In this document: positions 25,195 to 33,313 of the stretch, one piece after another
Position numbering within the stretch: position 1 is the first letter of the stretch
Layout of the letters: the number at the start of each line of letters is the position of its first letter
DNA from: Spongisporangium articulatum
GTDB lineage: Bacteria > Actinomycetota > Actinomycetes > Actinomycetales > Kineosporiaceae
Assembly (NCBI RefSeq): GCF_044465595.1
Contig: NZ_JBITLV010000005.1
Coordinates: 372,001-436,000, forward strand
Reading direction: 5' to 3'
DNA: 64,000 nt
Translations under genes and position numbers: made by a program
Notes under the pieces: generated by a model
The model's database searches: none
Seen by the model: only the letters and a program-made list of their open reading frames with translations
Told to the model about the DNA's origin: nothing

Positions 25195-26490
25195 TTACCC
25201 GCGGCGCGCTGGGGTACGCCGTCCGGCCAGGTCCCGCTCGACCCGGTCGGCCGCCACGCGCACGCCGTCCTCCGAGCCGACCCGTACCGCCAGGTGCCGG
25301 GCCAGCCGGGCCGGGCGGTCGTCGTCCAGCAGCAGGCGCAGCCGGGCCGCCAGGCCCTCGCTCGAGATCCGGGCCAGCGGCATCCCGCCGACGGCGACCC
25401 CGAGCCGCTCCAGCGCGCGCGCCCAGAACCACTGGTCCGCGCCCTGCGGGCACAGGACCTGGGGGACGCCGCCCCGCACCGCCTGCGCGAGCGTGCCGGC
25501 GCCGCCGTGGTGGACGGCCGCGACGCACCGGGGGAACAACCAGGCGTGCGGTGCCTCGTCCACGACGAGCACGTCGTCGCCCAGCACCCCCAGCCATTCG
25601 AGGTCCGCGTCCGTCGCGGTGGGCGGGCGCAGCATCACCACCCGCCGGCGCAACCGGGACAGCGCGACCCCCACGGCCCGGGCCACGGCGCGCACCTGCG
25701 CGGGCACCATGCTGCCGAACCCGACGTAGACCGGCGGCGGGCCACCCGCCACGAACGACACGAGTTCTGGCGCCGGCGCCGGGTTCTCGGCGTCGAACCA
25801 GAAGCCGGTGACGTCGAGCCGCCCGGCCCAGTCCCGCGGCGGCGGGACCACCGACGGGCTGAACCCACCCAGCATCGGTCCGGAAACCCTCTCCAGATAA
25901 CGGTTCACGACTCCGCGAGGCAGGTCGGGCAGGCCGAGCCGTTCGCGCCGCCAGGCGGTCACGGTGGGCCGGAACAGGGCCCAGGACGCCTGCGCATACA
26001 CGTCATGGGTAGCCGCGTTCACGAAAGGCCCCAACCGGCGGCCGGACCCGAGCAGCGGGTCGCAGAAGGCCGTCGTCCGCTCCCCGGGTTGGAGGTGGAA
26101 CACGATGTTCGCCGCGCCGACCGCCTCGGCCACGTGCGCTCCCACGCCGCCCATCACCGGCGCGAGCACCAGGTCGGCGCCCTCACCGGCGGCCGCTGCG
26201 TCGTCCAGCACCCCGCGCAGCAGCGGGTCGGTGACCTCGCGGAACCGCCGGTAGAACGTGAAGGGGTCGCGCGCCGCCTGCCACCGCTGGCCGGCGTCGC
26301 TGGCCAGGACCTCGATCGGGTCGAACCGCAGCGGCTCCACCCGCAGCCCGGCCGCCTCGACGAGACCGGCGTACCGGGCGGGCGCGAGCATGCGCACGGT
26401 GTGTCCGCGGGCCACCAACTCCGCACCCAGGGCGGCCGGCGGCTGGACGTCCCCCCGGGACCCGTAGGCGAAGAACACGATGTCGGCCAC
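25195..26490 (-). CDS. GT1 (UDP-glycosyltransferase/MGT) family glycosyltransferase
   Basis: 431 residues, GT-B fold. The N-terminal domain starts DIVFFAYGSRGDVQPPAALGAELVARGH, typical of sterol/macrolide glucosyltransferases. In the C-terminal domain VHHGGAGTLAQAVRGGVPQVLCPQGADQWFWA (about 335-366, key residues H-H-G-G-A-G-T and D-Q) is the nucleotide-sugar binding signature, and VYVGFGSM opens that domain. It probably glycosylates a lipid or secondary metabolite in the cytosol. GTG 26490 begins VADIVFF. Confidence 0.85.
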   Translation of the reverse strand: MADIVFFAYGSRGDVQPPAALGAELVARGHTVRMLAPARYAGLVEAAGLRVEPLRFDPIEVLASDAGQRWQAARDPFTFYRRFREVTDPLLRGVLDDAAAAGEGADLVLAPVMGGVGAHVAEAVGAANIVFHLQPGERTTAFCDPLLGSGRRLGPFVNAATHDVYAQASWALFRPTVTAWRRERLGLPDLPRGVVNRYLERVSGPMLGGFSPSVVPPPRDWAGRLDVTGFWFDAENPAPAPELVSFVAGGPPPVYVGFGSMVPAQVRAVARAVGVALSRLRRRVVMLRPPTATDADLEWLGVLGDDVLVVDEAPHAWLFPRCVAAVHHGGAGTLAQAVRGGVPQVLCPQGADQWFWARALERLGVAVGGMPLARISSEGLAARLRLLLDDDRPARLARHLAVRVGSEDGVRVAADRVERDLAGRRTPARRG

Positions 26491-26520
26491 GAAGAGGTGG
26501 GTACCGCTCGCCCGGTTTCT

Positions 26521-26537
26521 GTGGCAAACTAATCGAC
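26521..26537 (+). promoter_or_regulatory. Probable promoter of the cysteine dioxygenase leader
   Basis: AAACTAAT ends about 6 nt before an ATG, inside the only AT-rich patch of this intergenic region. That spacing suits a -10 box for a leaderless transcript starting at or next to the ATG at 26538. Confidence 0.4.
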
Positions 26538-26615
26538 ATGGTGAGAACAGCGATGCGGATGCGGTGGGCCGGCTGTAGCCGGGCCGCAGGCCCCGTCGCG
26601 CCCACGCTCCCCTAG
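26538..26615 (+). CDS. Short Cys-containing leader peptide upstream of cysteine dioxygenase
   Basis: A 25-codon open frame (ATG 26538, TAG 26613-26615), Arg-rich, with one Trp codon and one Cys codon (TGT 26574-26576). CCGGC 26569-26573 pairs with GCCGG 26578-26582, placing the Cys codon in the loop. GGGCC 26581-26585 can instead pair with GGCCC 26589-26593; the two stems overlap and exclude each other. Such small ORFs ahead of sulfur-amino-acid genes in actinobacteria act as attenuating leader peptides, so ribosome progress at the Cys codon could set expression of the dioxygenase. Translation is inferred. Confidence 0.5.
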   Translation: MVRTAMRMRWAGCSRAAGPVAPTLP

Positions 26616-26681
26616 CGCGGCACCGAGCCTGCGGCCGAGACCCGAGCACTCGTCGTCCCGCAGATCTCGCAAGGAGTCACC

Positions 26682-27164
26682 ATGAGCGTCACCTACCCCG
26701 CGCTGCCTCCCGTGCAGCCCCTGTCCACCCCCGCCGAGCTGGGCAAGCTGGCGACGGTCCTGGCCAGCCGCAGCGACCTGTGGGGGCCGCTGCTGCAGTT
26801 CGACGCGCAGAACCGGTGGTTCACCCGGTTCGGTGGCGGCGAGGGCTGGGAGGCCTGGCTGCTGACCTGGCTACCCGGGCAGCGCACCGGCCTGCACGAC
26901 CACGGCGGCTCGGCCGGCGCATTCACCGTGCTGCTCGGCACCGTCCGCGAGGAGACCCCGCACGACCCGGTGGGCCGCACCCTGAACGCGCCCGACCTGC
27001 GCGCCTTCGGGCCCGAGCACGTCCACGACGTGGTCGGGGCGGGCGAGGGCCCGGCCGCGACCCTGCACGTCTACTCCCCCACGCTGAGCGTGATGCGCCG
27101 CTACGCCCGCACGCCGTCCGGCATCGAGCTGACGTCGGTCGAGCGCGAAGGGTCCGACTGGTAG
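26682..27164 (+). CDS. Cysteine dioxygenase type I
   Basis: 160 residues with the cupin fold. GLHDHGGSAGAFTVLLG (about 69-85) carries two His iron ligands, and the second motif has FGPEHVHDV (about 108-116) with the third His. It oxidises L-cysteine to cysteine sulfinate, limiting cellular cysteine. ATG 26682 has AAGGAG 7 nt upstream. It is preceded by a Cys-containing leader ORF with alternative stems, which suggests control by cysteine supply. Confidence 0.88.
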   Translation: MSVTYPALPPVQPLSTPAELGKLATVLASRSDLWGPLLQFDAQNRWFTRFGGGEGWEAWLLTWLPGQRTGLHDHGGSAGAFTVLLGTVREETPHDPVGRTLNAPDLRAFGPEHVHDVVGAGEGPAATLHVYSPTLSVMRRYARTPSGIELTSVEREGSDW

Positions 27165-27180
27165 CCCTCGAACTCGCGTC

Positions 27181-27222
27181 GCGCGGCGGGTACGGGTGAG
27201 CGGAGACCCTCACCCGCCGCGC
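27181..27222. terminator. Bidirectional hairpin terminator
   Basis: GCGCGGCGGGT (27181-27191) and ACCCGCCGCGC (27212-27222) pair perfectly over 11 bp. The hairpin separates the convergent dioxygenase and YnfA genes and includes the YnfA stop codon. Confidence 0.65.
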
Positions 27223-27545
27223 GGCGCGTACATGATCACGGCCACCCCGACCAGGCAGATCGCCGCACCGAGGTAGTCGTAGCGCCCGGGCCGGAACCCG
27301 TCGGCGACCATCCCCCAGGCCAGCGACCCGGCCACGAACACCCCGCCGTACGCGGCCAGCACCCGCCCGAAGTGCGGATCGGGCTGCAGCGTGGCGACGA
27401 ACCCGTACAACCCGAGCGCCACCGCCCCCGCACCCGTCCAGACGAGCCCCCGGTGCTCGCGCACGCCCTGCCAGATCAACCAGCAGCCGCCGATCTCGGC
27501 GAGCGCGGCGAGGGCGAACAGGGGAACCGAGCGCACCAAGGTCAT
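27210..27545 (-). CDS. YnfA/UPF0060 small membrane protein
   Basis: 111 residues with four TM helices. The family motifs are clear: FALAALAEIGGCWLIWQGVREHRG, GLYGFVATLQPDPHFGRVLAAYGGVFVAGSLAW and the closing DYLGAAICLVGVAVIMYAPR. It belongs to the DMT-like UPF0060 group, related to small multidrug transporters; the cargo is unknown. ATG at 27545. Confidence 0.9.
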   Translation of the reverse strand: MTLVRSVPLFALAALAEIGGCWLIWQGVREHRGLVWTGAGAVALGLYGFVATLQPDPHFGRVLAAYGGVFVAGSLAWGMVADGFRPGRYDYLGAAICLVGVAVIMYAPRGG

Positions 27546-27568
27546 GCCACCAGAGCGTATTCAGGAGC

Positions 27569-28324
27569 ATGCTTGGGCGGGTGAAACCGTTCCTGCTGCT
27601 GGCCACCCGCGCCGAGGACGCCGTCGCCGACTCCGAGTACCGGCAGTTCCTGCGCTTCGGTTCGCTGGAGCCCGAGCAGCTGGTCCGGGTCCGGCTGGAG
27701 TCGGCGCCGCTCGGCGACCTGCTGCCCGGGCTCGACCTGACCCGCTACAGCGGGGTGATCGTGGGCGGCAGCCCGTTCACGTCGTCCGACCCGGCCGCCG
27801 AGAAGTCGCCCGTGCAGCACCGGGTGGAGCGCGAGTTGGCGGCGCTGCTGGACGACATCCTGAAGCTCGACATCCCTTTCCTGGGCGCCTGTTACGGCAT
27901 CGCGACGCTCGGGCTGCACCAGGGCGGGGTGGTCGACACGACCTACCCCGAGGAGGCCAGCGCGGTCGAGATCACCCTCACGGAGGACGGGCGGCGCGAC
28001 CCGCTGCTGGCGGGCCTGCCCGAGACGTTTCTCGCCTACGTGGGGCACAAGGAGGCGTTGCGTGAGACCCCGCCCGGGGCGACGCTTCTCGCCACCGGCG
28101 CCGCCTGCCCGGTGCAGATGTTCCGGGTCGGCACCCGGCAGTACGCGACCCAGTTCCACCCCGAGCTCGACGTGCCGGGCATCGTCGAGCGCATCCTCGC
28201 CTACCAGCACCTGGGCTACTTCGTCCCCGAGACGATCGACGTGCTGATCGAGGCGGTGAGCGCGGCCGAGGTCGTGCACCCGGCCCGGCTGGTCGCGAAC
28301 TTCGTCGAGCTGTTCGCCGAGTGA
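27569..28324 (+). CDS. Class I glutamine amidotransferase-like protein
   Basis: About 251 residues. The nucleophile Cys is in FLGACYG (about residue 107), and His/Glu complete the triad in TQFHPELD (about 195-202). It resembles stand-alone GuaA-type amidotransferases that lack the synthetase half. The first codon is uncertain: ATG 27569 has AGGAG only 1 nt away, while GTG 27581 would start VKPFLLLATR. No partner synthetase is next to it, so the nitrogen acceptor is unknown. Confidence 0.8.
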   Translation: MLGRVKPFLLLATRAEDAVADSEYRQFLRFGSLEPEQLVRVRLESAPLGDLLPGLDLTRYSGVIVGGSPFTSSDPAAEKSPVQHRVERELAALLDDILKLDIPFLGACYGIATLGLHQGGVVDTTYPEEASAVEITLTEDGRRDPLLAGLPETFLAYVGHKEALRETPPGATLLATGAACPVQMFRVGTRQYATQFHPELDVPGIVERILAYQHLGYFVPETIDVLIEAVSAAEVVHPARLVANFVELFAE

Positions 28325-28325
28325 G

Positions 28326-29051
28326 CTACTGCACCAGCGCGTACACGCGGTGCAGGACGTCGGCGAGGCTGCCGTAGCGCGCGCTGTAGGTGAACAGCCA
28401 GCCGACGGCCACCACGGGCAGCAGCGCGACGGCCAGCGTCGGCACCGCGATCCGCTGCCACCACGTGCGGGCCAGCACCACCGCGGCGGCCAGACCGACG
28501 AGAGCCATCACGAGACCGGGGTGACCGGGCCGCCCGGGTGAGAGGACGGCGTCCCGCACGCCCTGCCCGATCAGCATGGCCGCGATCACGGCCAGCCCGA
28601 CGCCCTGCCGCCAGCCGGAGGCGGCGAACCACCAGGCGCCCCCGACGCCGAACACGACCCCGGCGGCCACCGCCGTCATCGACCAGAGCGTCACGACGAG
28701 CGCGTTCACGTGCAGACCCTGCTCGTGCCGCACCACGTAGTAGGCGGCCACCATCAGCAGCTCGATCGTGACGCCCGCCAGCACGGCGGCCAGTTCCACC
28801 GGGAACCGGCGACCGCTGGCCCAGGCCGCGAGCACCCCGACCGCGAAGGCGGGCAGACACCAGCCGGCGACGCTGTTGATCCAGAACATCCAGTTGTAGC
28901 CGAGGGTGTCCCGGACCAGCTGCGTGAACGCCCCGCCGCCGAGCCCGCCCACGACCACCACAGTCGCCAGCACCAGCCACCTGCCGCCATGACCGGCCCC
29001 GCGGCTGCGTGGTTCCGGCGGGGCCGGCGCGAGGTGCGCGGTGACGGTCAT
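28326..29051 (-). CDS. Hypothetical seven-helix membrane protein
   Basis: 241 residues with seven evident hydrophobic helices, a short Pro-rich cytosolic start and conserved-looking loops (TLGYNWMFWINSVAGW, RHEQGLHVNA). I do not recognise a family with certainty. ATG 29051 is preceded by GGAGGGG. Convergent with the amidotransferase (1 bp between stops). Confidence 0.6.
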   Translation of the reverse strand: MTVTAHLAPAPPEPRSRGAGHGGRWLVLATVVVVGGLGGGAFTQLVRDTLGYNWMFWINSVAGWCLPAFAVGVLAAWASGRRFPVELAAVLAGVTIELLMVAAYYVVRHEQGLHVNALVVTLWSMTAVAAGVVFGVGGAWWFAASGWRQGVGLAVIAAMLIGQGVRDAVLSPGRPGHPGLVMALVGLAAAVVLARTWWQRIAVPTLAVALLPVVAVGWLFTYSARYGSLADVLHRVYALVQ

Positions 29052-29241
29052 GGCGGTCCCCTCCGATGTGCCTGTCCGACGTACCTCGTCCGACGAGCCT
29101 TGGCGCCCGGGTCGACCCTCCTCGACCCGGGCACCGCCCATGGAACCGGTTCGGGTGTCAGGTGGGCATCAGCCTGCGGTCCGATCCTGCGGACCCGCTG
29201 GGCGACCGCTGTCATACGACGGTCTGACGCCCACCCCCCCC

Positions 29242-29299
29242 GTTGATCATGCGCAAACGCAGCATCGGGCCGCCGATCATGCGCAAACGCAGGATCAAC
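29242..29299. repeat. Repeat unit with direct copies and inverted ends
   Basis: GATCATGCGCAAACGCAG occurs at 29245-29262 and again at 29275-29292, 30 bp apart, and the whole block is bounded by GTTGATC (29242-29248) and GATCAAC (29293-29299). The right end supplies the stop codon (29295-29297) of the LysE-type gene. The rest of the 243-bp gene-free stretch 29052-29294 shows nothing else I recognise. Confidence 0.6.
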
Positions 29300-29960
29300 C
29301 GCGCTCGGTCGCCACCCGAACCCCGAACCCGATCAGAGCGACGCCGGTCAGGCTGTCGAGCATGGCCCGGAACCAGCGTTTCGCGAGCAGCCGCCCGGCG
29401 CTGCCGAGCAGGGCGGCGTAGCTGTTCAGCCACGCGATGCCGAACACGGCGTGCAGCAGGATCAACCCAATCAGCGTCGCCGTGGCCGGCGCTCCGGGCG
29501 GCACCAGCTGCGGCAGGGGGCTGGTGTAGAAGACGCCGATCTTCGGGTTCAGGAGGTTGCCCACGTAGGCGGTCGGGAACGGGTGCGCGGCCCTACCGGT
29601 CGGCTGGGTAACGACGACATCAGTGGGGACGTCGGCGGGGTGCCCGCGGTAGGCGTGCCAGAACGCCTGCAGGCCGAGAGCGATCAGGTACGCCGCGCCG
29701 GCCAGCTTCACCACCTGGTACGCCCGGTCCGACGCGGCGAGCAGCCCGGCCAGGCCGACCACGGTCAGCGCTCCCCAGGTCAGGCACCCGGTGACGATGC
29801 CCAGGGAGGCCGCGAAGGCCGTCCGCCGGCCCCCGGTCACGACGGCCCGGGTGACCATGGCTACGTCGGGCCCCGGAGCGAGCGTCAACAAGGCCAGGGC
29901 ACCGGCCGCGGCCAGCAGTGAGATCAGCACCCGCACAGCATCGCGCAGGAGGCTCGGCAC
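29295..29960 (-). CDS. LysE/RhtB-family exporter
   Basis: 221 residues with about six TM helices. ALLTLAPGPDVAMVTRAVVTGGRRTAFAASLGIVTG is the family start, AYLIALG and NLLNPKIGVFYTS follow. These are proton-driven exporters of amino acids (lysine, homoserine, threonine); the substrate is not predictable. Its last codon is contributed by the repeat at 29242-29299. Confidence 0.86.
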   Translation of the reverse strand: MPSLLRDAVRVLISLLAAAGALALLTLAPGPDVAMVTRAVVTGGRRTAFAASLGIVTGCLTWGALTVVGLAGLLAASDRAYQVVKLAGAAYLIALGLQAFWHAYRGHPADVPTDVVVTQPTGRAAHPFPTAYVGNLLNPKIGVFYTSPLPQLVPPGAPATATLIGLILLHAVFGIAWLNSYAALLGSAGRLLAKRWFRAMLDSLTGVALIGFGVRVATERG

Positions 29961-30038
29961 TGCGGCCCCTACGCAGCGCGCTGACTTTGTCGGGGGCCGG
30001 TGGTCTACTCGGGGGCCTCATCGTCAGAGGGGAATGTC

Positions 30039-30452
30039 ATGAGCACTCTCAACCCGTACCTGGGCTTCCGGGACAACGCCCGCGAGGCCATCGAGTTCTA
30101 CCAGTCGGTCTTCGGCGGCGAGCTGACCGTCAACACGTTCGGCGACTTCGGCATGCCGGTCGACGAGGCCGAGTCGGGCAAGGTCATGCACTCGCAGCTG
30201 GAGACGCCGAGCGGCTTCACGCTGATGGCGTCGGACCGGCCGAACTACATGGAACTGCCCGAGGCCAGCAACATCGCGGTGTCCCTGAGCGGCCCGGCGT
30301 CCGACGAGGCGGAGCTGGCGGGCTACTTCGAGAAGCTGTCCGAGGGCGGCACGGTCGCCGTGCCGCTGGCCAAGGCGCCGTGGGGCGACCAGTTCGGCTC
30401 GGTCACCGACCGGTTCGGCATCGAGTGGATGGTCAACATCGCCGGTTCCTGA
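30039..30452 (+). CDS. PhnB-like VOC protein
   Basis: 137 residues. The start NPYLGFRDNAREAIEFYQSVFGGEL and the end WGDQFGSVTDRFGIEWMVNI are typical of PhnB/YjdN-type single VOC-domain proteins, whose activity is generally unknown. ATG at 30039 with AGAGGGGAA upstream. 14 bp ahead of the SDR gene, likely co-transcribed. Confidence 0.85.
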   Translation: MSTLNPYLGFRDNAREAIEFYQSVFGGELTVNTFGDFGMPVDEAESGKVMHSQLETPSGFTLMASDRPNYMELPEASNIAVSLSGPASDEAELAGYFEKLSEGGTVAVPLAKAPWGDQFGSVTDRFGIEWMVNIAGS

Positions 30453-30466
30453 GTAGCCTCCGCCAG

Positions 30467-31243
30467 GTGGAGCTGCGCGACAAGGTCGTCCTGGTCACCG
30501 GCGGCGCCAACGGCATCGGCCGGGCCAGCGCCGAGCGGTTCGCGCGGGCGGGCGCGCACGTGCTGGTGGCGGACGTCGACGCTCGCGCCGGTGCCGAGGT
30601 GGCGGGGGCGGTCGGGGGCGCGTTCGTAGCCTGCGACGTGACCGATCTGGACTCGTGCACGGCCGCGGTCGCGGCCGCCGAGGAACGGTTCGGCGGGCTG
30701 GACGTGGCCTTCCTGAACGCGGGCGTCGCGCTGGGCAGCGACCTCGGCGAGGGCTTCGACCTGCTCGCCTACCGCCGGGCGATGTCCGTCAACATCGACG
30801 GCGTGGTGTTCGGCGTGCACGCAGCCCTGCCCGCCCTGAAGCGGCGCGGCGGCGCGATCGTCGCGACCGCGAGCCTGGCCGGGCTGACCGCGGCACCGGC
30901 CGACCCGGTGTACTGCGCGAACAAGCACGCGGTGGTCGGGCTCGTACGGGCCCTCGGGCCGGTGCTGGCCAAGGACGGCGTTCGGGTCAACGCCGTGTGC
31001 CCGGGATACGCGGAGACGGCGATCATCGGCCCGATCGAGGGGATGATCGCGGCGGCGGGCATCCCGCTGCTGACCCCCGACGACGTGGCCGCCGCGGTCG
31101 AGGCGATCCTGGCCGGAGAAGGCACGGGCGAGGCGTGGTTCGTCCAGCCGGGGCGTGCCCCGGCCCCCTTCGCATTCCGCAACGTGCCCGGCCCGCGTGA
31201 CGCCGACGGCGGTCGCGTCGGGGGCGTGCCGGAGACGCCCTGA
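30467..31243 (+). CDS. Short-chain dehydrogenase/reductase
   Basis: 258 residues. NAD(P)-binding VTGGANGIG (about 10-18) with a following VADVDARAG suggesting NAD preference, LNAGVAL, Ser in VATASLAG, and YCANK for the catalytic Tyr/Lys pair. Substrate unknown. GTG 30467 begins VELRDKVVLVTGG. It follows the VOC gene after 14 bp. Confidence 0.88.
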   Translation: MELRDKVVLVTGGANGIGRASAERFARAGAHVLVADVDARAGAEVAGAVGGAFVACDVTDLDSCTAAVAAAEERFGGLDVAFLNAGVALGSDLGEGFDLLAYRRAMSVNIDGVVFGVHAALPALKRRGGAIVATASLAGLTAAPADPVYCANKHAVVGLVRALGPVLAKDGVRVNAVCPGYAETAIIGPIEGMIAAAGIPLLTPDDVAAAVEAILAGEGTGEAWFVQPGRAPAPFAFRNVPGPRDADGGRVGGVPETP

Positions 31244-31286
31244 GGTTTCCGGATGCGGGTCCCGGCAGGACCGGTTGGATCGATGG

Positions 31287-32198
31287 GTGGCCCACACCCT
31301 GACCCGCCGCGCCGCCCTCGCGCTCCTCTCCTCGGCTCCGCTCGCAGCGTGCGCCGCCCCCTCGACCCGGAAGTCGACCGGCCCGACGGGCAGCGTCGCG
31401 TCGTCGACCGGGCCGTCGCTCGACCCGACGGGCTTCGCCGACCTGGAGCAGAAGCACGACGCCCGGCTCGGCGTGTACGCCGTGAACACCGCGTCGGGGG
31501 TCGATCTGGCGTATCGGGCCGACGAGCGGTTCGCCTACTGCTCGACGCTCAAGTCGTTGCTGGCCGGGCTGGTGCTGCAACGAGCGGACCTGCCACTCGA
31601 CCGGCGCCTCCGGTACCGGCGCGCGGACCTCGTCGACTACTCACCGGTCACCGAGAAGCGTGTCCGTACGGGCCTGACGGTGCGCGAGACCCTCGACGCG
31701 GCACTGCGGTTCAGCGACAACACGGCCGCCAACCTGCTCTTCGACCAGCTGGGCGGGCCGGCGGCGGTACAGGCGGGGCTCCGGGCGATCGGCGACGACG
31801 TGACGCACGTCGACCGCCGCGAAACGGAGTTGAACGAGGCGCGGCCGGGCGACATCCGGGACACGACGACGCCCCGCGCGCTAGCTGCGTCTCTGCGGGC
31901 CTTCGCCGTCGACGACGCCCTACCCGCCGACCGGCGGGCCCTGCTCAACGACTGGATGGCTCGGAACACGACCGGTGACGCACTGATCCGGGCCGGAGCG
32001 CCCGAGGGCTGGCGCGTCGAGGACAAGACCGGTGCCGGTCGGTACGGCACCCGCAACGACGTGGCCGTGCTGCGGCCGCCGTCCGGGGCGCCCGTCGTCC
32101 TGGCGGTGATGACCCGCAAGCCCGACGCGGACGCCGGCTACGACGACGCCCTCGTGGCGGCCGCCGCCCGGCTGGTGAGCGAGGCCCTGACGGGCTGA
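31287..32198 (+). CDS. Class A beta-lactamase, lipoprotein-like
   Basis: About 303 residues. The N-terminus is a Tat/Sec-like signal (TRRAALALLSS) ending in a lipobox LAAC, so it is probably a lipoprotein. All class A motifs are present: STLK (about 85-88), SDN (about 142-144), the omega-loop ETELNEA (about 181-187) and KTG in DKTGAG (about 246-248). It should hydrolyse beta-lactams by an acyl-serine route. GTG 31287 gives the complete signal; no clear ribosome site. No divergent AmpR or BlaI regulator is seen. Confidence 0.92.
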   Translation: MAHTLTRRAALALLSSAPLAACAAPSTRKSTGPTGSVASSTGPSLDPTGFADLEQKHDARLGVYAVNTASGVDLAYRADERFAYCSTLKSLLAGLVLQRADLPLDRRLRYRRADLVDYSPVTEKRVRTGLTVRETLDAALRFSDNTAANLLFDQLGGPAAVQAGLRAIGDDVTHVDRRETELNEARPGDIRDTTTPRALAASLRAFAVDDALPADRRALLNDWMARNTTGDALIRAGAPEGWRVEDKTGAGRYGTRNDVAVLRPPSGAPVVLAVMTRKPDADAGYDDALVAAAARLVSEALTG

Positions 32199-32228
32199 GC
32201 CCGGCCTCGGACTCGGCTCAGGCCGGGC
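32199..32228. terminator. Bidirectional hairpin terminator
   Basis: GCCCGGCCT (32199-32207) pairs with AGGCCGGGC (32220-32228) over 9 bp, directly after the beta-lactamase stop and before the stop of the convergent membrane protein gene. Confidence 0.6.
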
Positions 32229-32234
32229 CGGACG

Positions 32235-32639
32235 TCACGCCACGCGGGTACCCGTGGGCGGAGCCACGTTCGCGAACCGGCGCGACGGTGTGGTGAGGAA
32301 CAGCCCGGCCGCCGCGACCGGGATCAGCAGCGCGCCCATGAGGCTCGTCGTGCCGCCGTCGATCGCGGCGTTCTCCCAGGCGGCCAACGGCCACACGGCG
32401 AGCAGCGCGACGACCAGCAGCCAGGACCGCGGCGCCGGGTCCCACCACAGGTTGCGGGCCGCCCACAGGTGGAACGCCCCGGCAGCGGCGAAGAGGACGA
32501 CCATCACGAAGTGCAGGAACGAGCCGAGGCCGAGCACCAGGGTCAGCAGTTCCAGCAGGTGCGGCAGGACCAGGAGGACGACCAGGACCAGGCCGACGAT
32601 GGTCGAGGCCGGGGGTGTCTGGAGCTCACGAGTCCGCAT
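32235..32639 (-). CDS. Hypothetical four-helix membrane protein
   Basis: 134 residues with four hydrophobic helices (about 14-38, 42-62, 72-88, 98-117) and short charged termini. No family recognised. Divergent from the methyltransferase gene across 75 bp. Confidence 0.6.
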   Translation of the reverse strand: MRTRELQTPPASTIVGLVLVVLLVLPHLLELLTLVLGLGSFLHFVMVVLFAAAGAFHLWAARNLWWDPAPRSWLLVVALLAVWPLAAWENAAIDGGTTSLMGALLIPVAAAGLFLTTPSRRFANVAPPTGTRVA

Positions 32640-32714
32640 GGCGGCACAGCATTCCCTATGGGGAGGTTACGTGTCGCCATTTGGTGCGAAAGTTCCACGA
32701 TCTAAGGTCGTTCC

Positions 32715-33311
32715 GTGCCCGACGACGCGCTCCTCGCCTACTCACAGCGCGCGGCCGAATACGTGGCGCTCCTGGGTTCGATGGATGCCGTGCACGACGA
32801 CGACCGTGCGCTCATCACCCGCTGGGCCACCGAGCTCGACGGGCCGGTGCTGGACGCCGGGTGCGGGCCCGGTCACTGGACCGCCCACCTGCAGGGGCTG
32901 GGCGTCGACGTCGAGGGACTGGACCAGGTCTCGGACTTCCTGCGCCACGCCCGGAAGGCCCACCCCGACACCAGGTTCCGGCTCGGCACCCTGCAGGCGC
33001 CCGGCGTCCCGCCCGGGTCGTTGGCCGGCGTGCTGGCCTGGTACAGCCTGATCCACCTGCCCCCGCCCGAGCTGCCCGACGTCCTGGCCGGGTTCCGCGC
33101 GGCGCTCGCGCCGGGTGGTGGGCTCGTCGTCGGTTTCTGTCGCGGCGAGCGGCTGGAACCGTTCGCCCACAAGGTGACCGAGGCCTGGTTCTGGCCGCCC
33201 GACGAGCTGGCCGGCCGCCTCGAGGAGGCCGGCTTCGCCGTCCTGGAGAAGCACCGGCGGGACGACGCCGGGCAGCGCCCGCACGGAGCGCTCGTCGCAC
33301 GCCGGGCCTGA
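32715..33311 (+). CDS. Class I SAM-dependent methyltransferase
   Basis: 198 residues. Motif I is LDAGCGPGHWTAHL (about 44-57), motif II VEGLDQV, and a post-motif GVLAWYSLIHLPPPEL. It is of the UbiE/small-molecule type with no target-recognition domain, so the substrate is unknown. Its stop is 2 bp from the stop of the convergent oxygenase gene. Confidence 0.85.
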   Translation: MPDDALLAYSQRAAEYVALLGSMDAVHDDDRALITRWATELDGPVLDAGCGPGHWTAHLQGLGVDVEGLDQVSDFLRHARKAHPDTRFRLGTLQAPGVPPGSLAGVLAWYSLIHLPPPELPDVLAGFRAALAPGGGLVVGFCRGERLEPFAHKVTEAWFWPPDELAGRLEEAGFAVLEKHRRDDAGQRPHGALVARRA

Positions 33312-33313
33312 GT

